The notes under the pieces were generated by a model. That model saw only the letters and a program-made list of their open reading frames with translations, did no database searches and had not been told where the DNA came from. This document shows, piece after piece, positions 23,545 through 34,084 of a DNA stretch of 64,000 nucleotides (position 1 is its first letter; every line of letters begins with the position of its first letter). Position numbers and translations under genes: made by a program. The DNA is from Pholiota molesta (taxonomy: Eukaryota > Basidiomycota > Agaricomycetes > Agaricales > Strophariaceae), in assembly GCA_014925825.1 (NCBI GenBank), contig JACGCK010000092.1, positions 62,001 through 126,000 of the forward strand, given 5' to 3'.

Positions 23545-25462
23545 ATGACCACGTTTTCAAGGACCGCCATCTACAACTTCATCCATGCAGTAAATATTCT
23601 GCCTGACGACTCTCGGATACCTTCCGCTGTCGAGGAGGCACTCGCGCCAGCTCTGCGATTTGAAACTGCACTTCGGCAGCATTTCGTACACAACAACCTT
23701 TCCGATCCCTACATCGGTCTGATTGATGTGTTTGACACGCCTTCGCACTTCCGTAAATCTCGCCCTCGGACGGTCGACAATGCAGCAGACCTCAAAGCTC
23801 ATTACTTGTTCCCCTTATCTGATCAACATCGGCGCATCGTTGGAAGCCCTAGTTGTGTGGCCGATATGGCTACCTTCATGAAGAGGTGGCTTCTTTTCAC
23901 TCACGGAGTCCTCGAGCAATTCTCGGACTGGGATAATGTTGTAGTTGGCGGGGGATCTGTTTTGGCCGCTCTCGTTCAGACAACAGCTCAGACCGATAAT
24001 GAGCTTTGTAAGCTCTATTTCAGCGACCCATATTCCTCGGCAGATGTGGACATCTTCTTATGGGGCTTATCGCCGTTCGAAGTGCGTGTAAAACGTCACC
24101 TTTGGGCAGCCATGCTGATCTGTGGATAGGCAGAAAACAAGATCTGTGCAATCTTTGATGCGGTAAAGGCTTCTGTGCCCTGGGACGTCGTTGCTGTTCG
24201 AAAGGCGAACGTGATATCGATTCACAGTATGTTCATCATTCATCAAAGCATCCTTTGGGCTTTGACTAATTAAGCCTCAGCGCAATATCCTTGTCGTCAT
24301 ATTCAAATTATCCTTCGACTCTATCAATCCCCAACAGAAATACTGGTCGGGTTTGACATAGATAGCAGTAGTGTCTGCTTTGATGGTAAACGCTATCCTA
24401 CCATTCTACCTATGCTGCTTATACTGTTAAATAAAAATCATCCAGGGAAGCATGTCTGGGCTACTCCACGGTCTATGGCTTCGATCCTCACTCAGATAAA
24501 TACAGTCGACATGACCAGAAGATCGCCCTCATATGAAATACGACTCGTTAAATATGCCCGGCGAGGTTGGGAGATCTCGTACCCCGCTTTGCGTAGAGGC
24601 GACCTCAATTTGATGGCAAGCTTGAGATTTTATCTCCTCAGTTTGAACATAGTCACTCAATTCATTGCTCATTCATCAGTTATATAATCAAGACCTTGCA
24701 TTCATGCCCACTGGTCTTGCACGTTTGCTTGTCCTTGAAAAGTTTTTTTCTACAGATCGACACTATTACTACATCCGATTTCCAGGGAAACCCGTTAAGC
24801 AAGTAGTACGCGATAATTTCACGTTGACTGTGGAAGACGACCATGAAGGATTTGATAGCAACTATGACTACGCTCCGTTCCATATACCCTTTGCATTGGC
24901 ATGGGATGCCAAACGGGTAAAGATGCTTGTTAAACGGACTGTAAGTGTTTTCTTCATTTATAGGTGGTACTGTTCACTACAAGCTTGCTAAGCCATATAT
25001 ATTAGGAAGAACGGATGTCTAGTAAGTCCATTTTACTCATTATTGGAGCCATTCTAATTTGTTTTCTCTCTCTCTTAGCACTATATAATCCGGTGAATGC
25101 AGGTCGCTACTTGCATCAGCATGTAATGGTTGCATTTGATAACATCCAAGATTGTTTCTCCAATGTTTGCGGAGCAAGTTCATTCTCCCCAGCACACATG
25201 TTACTCTCTACTGAATTTATACAGACATGCCCCCTTCCAAGGAATGAAGATGAAGCAGAGGAACAGAGAAACAATGATACACGATATATCCGGGGTCGTC
25301 TTCGGTGGGCTGATATAAATTTATATCTTATAGATTATTTACTTTATACTAATGCATTTTCCCCCAAGGTTTATGACTACAAATGCAGGTCAACAGATGA
25401 TATCTGGGAGTTTCAATCCCATCAATGACAGCGAATGGGAGACAGGTGCCTATGTGTTGTAG
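23545..25462 (+). CDS. Polymerase-beta-like nucleotidyltransferase-fold protein of unknown role
   Basis: Exons 23545-24081, 24130-24226, 24281-24385, 24446-24615, 24680-24940, 25006-25021, 25079-25173 and from 25225 join in one frame. The core has the nucleotidyltransferase pattern: VVVGGGSVLAAL (GGGS at residues 135-138), SSADVDIFLWG (DVD at 167-169) and a later acidic strand LVGFDIDSSSVCFDG. Then come conserved blocks NTVDMTRRSPSYEIRLVKYA and TGLARLLVLEKF, and a Cys pattern (CFSNVCGTCPLP) that could bind metal. I recall related proteins in mushrooms and large DNA viruses, sometimes with ankyrin repeats, but the reaction is unknown. Two introns use GC instead of GT donors. The conserved tail SGSFNPINDSEWETGAYVL is present up to 25462, but no GT donor leads to it. 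Without splicing the frame stops at 25428. Confidence 0.75.
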
Positions 25463-28420
25463 TGGTGAAGTTGAGGGAACGTGGAAGGCTTGACTTGTTG
25501 AAACCAGCCTGTATTGAATAACCCATAAACTACCCTTGTTTTGTACTATAAAAGCGACATCAGGATTCAGAGAGAAGTGTATGGTTAGAGATGAGAGCAA
25601 ACTTGTGCACCTCAAACATATCCATTCTTATGGTTGCCCATCATTCGTCATCTGTCATCTTCTGTCATCCATTAATGCGGAACCAAGAAGGAAAAAAAAC
25701 CAAATGGGTTGGATAGATAGTAAGCATGGCAAAAAGTTGCGACGTTGTTGCGCGGACAGGCGACGAAATCAGCGCTCCCACCGATCCGGTCCACAGAGGC
25801 TTGCAGTACTTTTTGCACGCGGCGACGACAACCTGAAGTTGACCTGAAGTAAACATGCTGTAAACATGTCAAGAACATGTCGCATTATTGAACGTTGCAT
25901 TGAACGTTGGCTGGTAGGTGTGCGGATCGGTTGCGAAGCACAGCACTGCATTCGAGGGGCGGATGGCAAATGGCGAAAACATGAGCGGGCCAACTTCCTG
26001 GGAGCGGGCGACATATAGCTTGCTCGACGCGCCATTGATTCTTCAACGCTCCAGCTCACAAGTAATGACTTCTTTAGATACTGACTGGAGCCCAAATCCC
26101 TCTATCGCAATTGAGAAACGATGCTGTTGATAATCTTATGGGCACATTGACTATTGCTGACCATTATATCATACCAGGCAAGTTTTTCTTCCGAAAATAT
26201 TAAGAACCTCTCTAATCAGGAGATCCTTTTTTTGCCCACAGAGCGTTGCTTGTATTTCAATCATGCCTTATACAGAGGAAATCGCGTCACCAAAATGTCG
26301 GCATATGATTTAGACGCTTGACAGCCCTAACTTTCCTCCTTTCCTCCACTTGTAAGATTCGATAACAATAGGTTCATATATTTTTCTAACTCTCGGGACA
26401 GTCAGAAATTAGAATAGGCATTGTGGTCAACTGGAACGATGTTATTCAACAAACAAGTCTCCAGAAATTTAAGGCACATAAACATACACCTCTCTGCGCG
26501 CTGCTGCTCCACTAGCTACGCAGCGGTTCTGGATGGCCCTGCCTGTGTGCGGCCACTGCTTGGTTTAGCGCTCGCCACTGGCCACTGGTTTCGGCTCTTG
26601 GGTATTGTTGCTCCGAAGCCGCCTGCGAACACGCGTCAAAGAAAAATGTGATAGTGATAGTAATATGATGACAGTTGTTTTAGATTGGCTTGCAATCAAA
26701 ATGCAGGAGGTATACAACGTACCGAAATCTTCTCCAGACTCCTTTGCGAGTCCTGGCGAGTCCAACTCCAGCTGAACCATACATATTTTGAACCGATGCG
26801 AAGTCTCTTGTAAGAAGTCTAGAGAAGTCTTGGTGATGCTCATGATCATGATCAATATGCATCCCCAGTGAGAAGTCCAGTCCACCGTGTACAACAATAT
26901 CGAACTATATTTGACTGATCTAACATGATCTAACCTTATCGCACAATTTCCGATTGCCTATGGTAGGCTTTCGAATATTTGTCCAACCACGTCCAACTAC
27001 GTGCCACCTCTCATATACATATCCCTAGCGCTTTGAGTTTCTCTGTAGCATGCCTTGTCTCTAGTGTACTTTTACTCCGACTCGATCCTCGAACTTGATT
27101 AAATTTACTTGAAGTTGTAAATTATCTGTGTGTTGTCCACGTGACAAAACTCAAAATGCCACGTGTCTCTAGAAGTCCGAGTCGCGTTGCGCGAACTTGC
27201 GCATTACACTCCTTTCCTCTTACCACCATGCTCCGATGGAATGCGACCCTTTACATGCTCTTCCCTTTCTAACAACAAAGCCATAGACTTGCTGACAAAC
27301 GCGCCCCGCCAAACATTGGCTCCTTCGATACTTCTTGCTGTCCATATGCCCTAGCCACGGAACGACGAATACTGCCAATATCGCGATCCAGCAGGGAATT
27401 CCAGGTCGCAAAACCATTCTAGCTGATATAGTGACGAAGGTATTAAGGTACATAACTCTCAGCTGCCAAATTCTATCTAATTATGTGAATATATGCACTC
27501 GCAGTCAAGTTTTAGCGCCTGAGACAATCCTCCTGTAGGCTGGACACAAGATATAGATCACCATGGCATATATTTTGGGTGCCCACGGTCGATTCAAAGG
27601 GCTGAGGCATGTTTCCGATCCATATATGCGGCCAATCTGCTCACGCTTGACTTCAGTGAGACGGGCTTGAGACGGCTGGGGGATTTGACCACGGCGATCC
27701 ACAACGCCAATAATTTCGGTCGGAAATCCATCGTATGTCATTCAATTCAACTAAATACAACTGCCAATAGTAAATTTCTGCTTGACCGAGTCGCGACAGT
27801 TTTCCTTGACGACTTGAATCATTTACCGCAAGAAGGGAGGAGTTCGATGGCTGAGGAGACAAGAAAAATGTTTGTTCCATTCATTTCTAGTACCATGTTC
27901 AACGCATCTTCACTAACTCTCGATCTATTATTTGCTCGAAGATATTTGGTCCATGTATGAAGGTCATAAACAGTTTTCAACATGGTATGTCGGCGGTCGC
28001 TCATACAACGATATTGTGAATCAACTAACCACGGTTGACTGTTTTTGGTAGACTTGCAGCTTGCAATGCTTCGGATTGGCCTCAATCGGGTAATGGCAAG
28101 GTAATGGAAGGGTAATGGAGGGATCACTGGGTGCGCCGTGCGAAGAGATCCTGGCTACGTCTCAAATATGGTTAGATGGTATTGTAGTTTGCTAGATACT
28201 AGATTTGTTTACTGTGGTTATATAGAGATGAATGTGATTATATTCCCCCTCCCTCAGAGTGCGAGATACCATTAGATGTCGTTTGACAGGATGAGAATTT
28301 CAATATAACCATAGGCCTCCACAAACGGATCGTACAACAAATCCCAACATGCGAGATGATGTTATATCTTGTTGTACACCGTGATCTGGATTTCTCTCTG
28401 GGCATATGCATCCGCGGTTT

Positions 28421-28448
28421 TGATCATGATCGATGATCATGATCATGA
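28421..28448. repeat. TGATCATGATC palindrome cluster
   Basis: Overlapping palindromes of the form TGATCATGATCA follow one another over 28 bp. The same motif family recurs at about 18521, 23087, 23456, 26841, 32333 and 58743. Confidence 0.6.
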
Positions 28449-28486
28449 GGTCGGGCTCGAATATTGATCTCGACGTGACGGACAGG

Positions 28487-28512
28487 TGACCAGTCACCGG
28501 TCACCGGTCACT
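28487..28512. repeat. GGTCACC tandem/inverted repeat
   Basis: GGTGACCAGTCACC is followed by GGTCACCGGTCACTGG. The short units are both tandem and self-complementary, so a hairpin is possible. Confidence 0.6.
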
Positions 28513-28797
28513 GGAGTATACTCAAGTCTCAGATAGCTTGCACAGGCACACACACATGGGCTCGCCATCTGCTCTGGCGTACTGTCTGCATTCTTCGACG
28601 CCTGCTGACTTCTTCCCATTTACTCGACGCAGTACATGAGTACATCGACTGTGTATACTATTTGGGGTTCACAGACTGCACAGTGCGCACCACTTCGATA
28701 AAGCTGTGAGCGAGTCCTGGCGTTTCGACTAACTTCCTTATAATCATTTCTCATTAGTTCGCTTAAGACATGCAGCTGAAAATATCCCCGCCGCCAA

Positions 28798-28835
28798 CTT
28801 GAACCAGCTTGAACCAAGCTTGAACCACCCTGAAC
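28798..28835. repeat. CTTGAACCA tandem repeat
   Basis: Four imperfect copies of CTTGAACCA(A/G) are arranged head to tail. A comparable array of GAGGCTCAAC occurs at 32643-32673. Confidence 0.65.
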
Positions 28836-28991
28836 CTGCTGCGTGGGGTAAAACCTCTAGATGACGCCGACTTCAGTATCAGCCGCTGATCCCTATGCTA
28901 TTGCATTAGCACATAGCCCGCTCACACCAGCGGATGTTGTTGAGTATTCTGTGCTTTTCTTGTTTCGCATAACGGTATGATGATCTGACTA

Positions 28992-30753
28992 TTAAGTATG
29001 CGATAGTATTCTAGCCAATTGCCTGCGGCGGCCATTGGGTGTGTATTCATGTGCTTGGAAACTTTGGCTCTGACTATCTGGTGTTGCATCTAATCGGTCC
29101 ACAAACAAGGCATACTCTTCCAAAATTAAGCATTCACTGCACATAATCATTCCCTGCACATTGCATGCATCATGCGTGTCCTTCGTCATTCTGCGCGTCT
29201 CTGGAAGACAGTGCCCATGATGGGGCTTTGAACTTGAGGGAGATGCCGGCAATTTGATGCTCCTCTGCATCCGACCATGGAATTCCGACCCTCTCGATTT
29301 GTATGAACTATCCCATTTCTAATGTAAGTTTCCTCAGGATGGTCAAGCAGTTTGCATACCTGGCGCCCATATCCACAAATCAATGCCAGCAAAGCAAACA
29401 AAAAGACGTAGAGCGTCATCCGCATAGATGACTCGACGGCCTTGCCGCCCTGCTTCTTAGGCTTTCTTGTTGGGTGCCACTTCCATACCAGAATGGTGTT
29501 AGATCCGCTGGGGTTGGAGGCTGACGCAGCTGCAATCAAGACGGTGCCATCCCGACAATCGTGTGCCTATGTATCCATCAATACAAGTCCGGCTTCAGCA
29601 ATGTATTCCTTACCGCGATTGTCTCAACCCCTCCCTTTCTTCCATATTTCAGGACGTCGATAGAACGCCCAGTCTTGCGATGGAAAATATACACCGAGCC
29701 ATGGTCGCTTCCTCCCACAATGGCGCGCGAACGGTCAGCGAAAGAAACACCTTTCGGATATGTTTCTTTTGGGTCCCCCGTTGGGAATGTCCTCAGAAAT
29801 TCTCCAGTATCTAGGTGGTATAAGTCAAATCCATCTCTAACGTTGTCAATTATGCATAGACGCTTATTCAGGTCCACAGCAGCGTTGCCTCTATGGCTTG
29901 ATCAATCCCCAGCCTGCATCACCATTGAAAATGGCACTCACATCTGTGATTGAAGCCGGTGTTGGCTTACGGTCTTCACATTATCGCGCGAGTACCTATA
30001 TCTAATGAAAGGTCTGACACACTTCATCTACTCAGACCAAAATTCACTCACAACCCTCCATCGTATAGACTAAAGACCAACAGATCATGGTTGGTGTCAA
30101 AAGCCAGAACTTTTGGTATGATATCCTTGTCGTCGTCGTAAGCCTTAGAATGGATGGAGATCAAATTGCATTCAGTTGCATCAAAGTCCAGAATTTGAAC
30201 GCATTTATCGCGAGTTCCTATTGCAACTCGATCCAACCCGTCATGAGGGACCGTCGTTATATGCAAGATTTCTTCTCCACGAGCAAGCCTGGTTGAGTGA
30301 ACAACTCGAAAATCATCCTGCCATCAGCAGCCGGCCTTCACATTAGTATTAGAGCAGATAGCATCACTCAAAAGTGCTTGCCTCATCTGCACGGCGCTGC
30401 AGAAATATTAAGTATCCCATTGCGTTCCCGTAGACCAAGGTGTAGAAAGGGCTGTCGGACTTGGGCACCCCAATCCAGCACAAGGAGGAAATTTGGCAAT
30501 TTTCGTAAAACGATACTTGAGAGGTATGAAACTTCTTCTTGGTATCGAGGTCCCATATTGCTATGCCTTCTGACCCTTTGGTTTGTTTAGGCTCTGAGGT
30601 ACTCAACAAACATTGCAATCACCTACCGCCGCTAGCAAGTATCTTCCCATCTGGCGAAATGGCCAGTGCTATGATGGGGCCTTTGTTCTCCTTGAACACC
30701 ACCAGAAGAGGGGCTTGCTGATAGACCAATTTCTTTAGAACAGCTAGAAGCAT
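28992..30753 (-). CDS. WD40 protein with C-terminal membrane helix
   Basis: The start is MLLAVLKKLVYQQAPLLVVF at 30753. WD-type blades are visible in order: IIALAISPDGKILASGG, EGIAIWDLDTKKKFH, RVAIGTRDKCVQILDFDA, IIDNVRDGFDLYHLDTGEFL and AIVGGSDHGSVYIFHRKTGR, ending with NTILVWKWHPTRKPKK. A single hydrophobic helix (LYVFLFALLALICGY) near the C-terminus suggests a tail anchor. Exons 30753-30627 and 30593-30382 are clear, a third starts at 30317, and the last intron (GTATGC...TTACATTAG, about 29320-29360) leads to an end at 28992; small exons near 29.9-30.0 kb are uncertain. The family is multi-copy in Agaricomycetes and its role is unknown. It is divergent from the gene at 31023. One intron has a GC donor. 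Confidence 0.75.
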
Positions 30754-31022
30754 GGTGTGGGGGCGTAGTTGAATGCTGTGGCCAGATCTGAAAGAAAGCC
30801 TTATAACATAGGAGGCCCATTGTTTCATGCGTGGGAATTGCTTTCCTCTGATAAATGGAATGCGGCCGATGGCGCTATAAAGCATGCGGAAAGCCACTCA
30901 TGATCAAAGAAGTCCCTCATTGTTTCCTTCACTTTTCTATTCCATATGCCAACCCCCACTCTGTCTCGCTTTCAGACCTCCCTGGACCATTTTTCGAGAG
31001 CATTGCCCGACGTCCTGCCTTC
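30754..31022. promoter_or_regulatory. Shared divergent promoter region
   Basis: The WD40 gene and the hypothetical gene start 269 bp apart on opposite strands, so this short gap must hold both promoters. A TATAAAG-like hexamer occurs at about 30876. No other element is clear. Confidence 0.4.
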
Positions 31023-31824
31023 ATGACCCCAATCGCGCTGACCCAAATTGGACAAATTCGTCAGCCTTTAAAGCCCCAGCCTGTTGGCCGTGCACAGACG
31101 AAGACTGGTTCTTCCAGGCACAGCATTGCAAGTACTCCCTATCCCAAACCCATTTTAAAAGGGAATGCCAGCCGTACACCAACGCACAGCCCTCCACAAG
31201 TTGACTCCCCGCCTGCGGCTTCTCGTCGTGTCTCCTTGATGACCAAATCTAGTCGAGGCGCTTCCCCCGCACCTTCGAACCCTCAAAGCGACGCCAACGA
31301 CATATCTTCAGAGGAAGATACCACCGATAGCGAAGGTGGACTTATTGACAAACCCGAGGGCGAAGTTACTCGTACGAGCCGAGGAGGGTACAATCTAGAA
31401 TTTGTCCTGGGCTGGGACAGAAAAAAGTACCGAAAGATCCGGGTATTTTTTTTGTACGCCCTTGACTTGCACTATTGTTGCTCACCATGAGTGCGATCAC
31501 CAGGCTTATGTCAAAAACCTAGCTGAAGAACATCTCGACTGCTCTCAAAGCTTTACTTCACAGGCTTTGAGGTCCGTGCAAACAGTCAAAAATCTGGTGA
31601 GTCATCTTTTCGGTATGGGGATACTGGTCTTCTTATGCTTTGCTTAGGCCCTTGAGAGGTTTCCTGAACTTCAGGAATACAAAGACTGCTGGCCAGTCGT
31701 CGATATGCTTCGGATGCAACTAAAGTATAGCTCGAGCCGGGCGAGACATGAGAGCATTATGGCAGATGCAGAAACCGAGCAGCTACGACGAAACTCTCGG
31801 AAGTCGCTCAGAAATAATAAGTAG
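31023..31824 (+). CDS. Conserved hypothetical protein of Agaricomycetes
   Basis: Three exons (31023-31442, 31504-31596, 31648-31824), all spliced in phase 0 with GTATTT...CAG and GTGAGT...TTAG borders, give 229 residues. The N-terminal half is disordered and rich in Ser, Pro and Thr with an acidic patch (SSEEDTTDSEGG). The C-terminal half holds a compact conserved-looking block: YNLEFVLGWDRKKYRKIR, AEEHLDCSQSF, ERFPELQEYKDCWPVVDMLR and MQLKYSSSRARHESI. I remember this kind of block in mushroom proteins but know no function. The start MTPIALTQIG is chosen because it is the first ATG of the conserved frame. It is divergent from the WD40 gene. Confidence 0.7.
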
Positions 31825-32738
31825 ACCTCTTTACAACAAACGCATTCATTATCCAACGGCGCCTAAGGTATTTCACGATTTACATTTATGTGTCCCCACT
31901 GTTAAAAACTTCGATCCACAGTCTGGTAGCTTTTTCCCCAGGAGGGTTTTGACGCACCCAGTACTTTTTGACCCACAACATTCATTTATGCCACTTACAA
32001 ACCCTCAACATTCATTCATATTGCCAATTAATTGCAGGAATAAGCAGTCTCAAGTAGACGTAGATATACTCTGTGATCATTTATCGCAGGTCACGATCCT
32101 TCCAATGAACCTCTATAAATTTGCTTTCCGCAGACAAGCGCTGATGCTGATGGCCTATGAGATTGTCGTCGCTCTGCATGGGCGATTCAAATAATGCAAG
32201 ATATGCTGACATGATCCCATGAATGCTAAAGGCAATAAGGAGGTCCATTGGGTTTATCATTTAACATTTAGGTGCTATGGCGGAGTGTCCAGAATCTATG
32301 TCGGTATTTATGTGGGCCACGTTGTCAATGACATGATCATGACATAGATAAAGGCCCAAGGCAAGATGCAGAGGAGACGGGCAGCGCATTTCCCGCAAAA
32401 AAGGATGGTGCATGGAATGCTAAAACAAGGAAGAAAAGAAGAAGATTCCAATATAACAGGCATAGATATCCACATAATTTTTGAATGGACTTGAAGAAGT
32501 TAAAATTTTTGTTCAAAGCACTCTAAGTAACAGCATTTGAACAGCATGCAGTTGTACTGCACTGGCAATCGCGATTCAGCCGCTTATGATTTATCGCGCG
32601 ATCACGACTCACGAGATTTCTGAAACAGACGAGCTGCAAGCCGAGGCTCAACCAAGGCTCAACGAGGCTCAACATAGATTCAACATCAACGTTCAAACAT
32701 TCAAACTTGGCTCACTGAGTGACTGATGGGTCTCTCTA
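31825..32738. other. Intergenic region
   Basis: I see no gene. A tandem GAGGCTCAAC array lies at 32643-32673 and an ATGATCAT palindrome at about 32333. Confidence 0.4.
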
Positions 32739-33916
32739 CACTGTGAAAAGTGTAGGCGTAGAAAAACGTTACCTCAAAGGCAACGGAAAATGTTGCCCGA
32801 GGTGATCAAATACAGCACCTTGCCACAGTCACAAAAAGCTCTGCCAAGAGCAGTGAACCATATTAATTAATATATTACAAAAAGATAATAGCAGCGTTAA
32901 ATGTCACTTGGAAGCAAAGAATGCTGTGAAAAGTAGCAGACAATAACACCCAAGGTGTCAAAAAAAGCACCGAAAGCAACGGAAATTGATGCCGAAGGTG
33001 TCAGAAAGCGTCGATTAATTGACCTAAAGGAAGCAAACTTTGTCACCTCCTTCCCAATGGATAAAATGGTGAGGGGGTCGTTCCTCTGCCTTCTTGCAGT
33101 ATTGGAGGCCATGATTAATGGTACAATAAGGCCCAGCGACCATTATATCAATCCTATGCGTCATTCCCAGCGCCAAAAAAAAAGAATTGCCGTGGACGAG
33201 AATGGAACGTCAGCAACTTGTGCCTGGACCCAGACTCGAACACGAGACCTCGTTTAAACATTACCCTCGTACAGTTACCCCTACACCAATACACCTTTAT
33301 AAAGTGTTGAGCTGACCCGAAATATATCACGTCGTCTATGTGTGGTCCCTTCGTGTATTTTTACCTTCAAGTCCCTTGAACCATATTTACTCAACTAGAT
33401 ACATTGGCTTGCAGCTAACACTGCTTATTTCAGCTTCTGTACTATGGAATAGATTGCTTTACTTAGTCGTATCATATAGATGGAATCACAATTGTTAGGT
33501 ATTGCATGGATAAATTACTTAGGTTTGACGGAGACAAGCAATCGTAGCAGAAACCAGACATCCCGGATTCCCTCGGAACGACCGAAAGCTGTCAGTAACT
33601 GTCACCTGCCATTGAGTGCTATTTCTGGCTGCTTCGGAGTGACGCAGAAATTGTTACCTGTAATTAGGTGTCGTTCGGAGCTGCCGGTGCTACTTTGAGA
33701 AACTGTTGCTTCTCATCAGGTGCTCTTCGGAGTTGCTTCGGAGTGACCGGTGACGAAAAGTGATACCTGCCCATGGGTGACTTTATTTTTGGTCTACAGT
33801 TACTATTTTCGTTACTTCTAGAAGGTAGCGTTTTTGGAGCGGTGTCAAATAATGTCATCTCAACTACAAATATGCTACCTCAGTGACAAAGATTGTCACC
33901 TAGACTTTTCGCAGTG
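32739..33916. mobile_element. Non-autonomous inverted-repeat DNA transposon
   Basis: The left end CACTGTGAAAAGTGTAGG and the inverted right end CACTGCGAAAAGTCTAGG agree at 16 of 18 positions. Both ends are directly flanked by TCTA (32735-32738 and 33917-33920), a 4-bp target-site duplication. Inside, the heptamer TGTCACC/GGTGACA or a variant recurs many times (for example 33042, 33597 and 33892), like the subterminal transposase-binding repeats of CACTA-type elements. There is no transposase frame. CACTG ends and a short duplication are compatible with the CACTA/KDZ group, so the nearby Plavaka-type transposase is one possible source of mobility, but their ends have not been matched. Confidence 0.8.
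33164..33292 (-). repeat. tRNA-like (Pol III box) sequence inside the transposon
   Basis: On the minus strand an A-box-like TGGTGTAGGGG and a B-box-like GTGTTCGAGTCTGG are spaced as in tRNA-derived elements, and the segment ends in a run of T. The arms do not pair properly, so it is not a tRNA gene. It may be a SINE remnant nested in the DNA transposon. Confidence 0.35.
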
Positions 33917-34084
33917 TCTACCTCAACTTCACCCAGCTCTGCCCTCTTGTTACTTGACCTCGTCCTTTTTTCCGTAACATCCCGCAGGACGGTGCATGTC
34001 AATGCTTGCTGCCCGGTCTTCTTTGGGTCAACGTCGCCATCACCATACACCATAACATTGACCAAAACCTATTCTGCACCAATT

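Larger units (their letters stand above)
25463..28991. other. Gene-poor region
   Basis: I see no gene I can support in 3.5 kb. Open frames at 27.2-28.1 kb carry no motif I know. Notable short sequences are GAGCGGGC motifs near 25982-26010, CATGATCATGATCA at 26841, and the short repeats near 28.4-28.8 kb listed separately. Confidence 0.45.

Noticed and set aside
27540..28130. Possible genes on either strand
   Set aside because: Open frames of 75-102 codons lack motifs and overlap each other in opposite directions.
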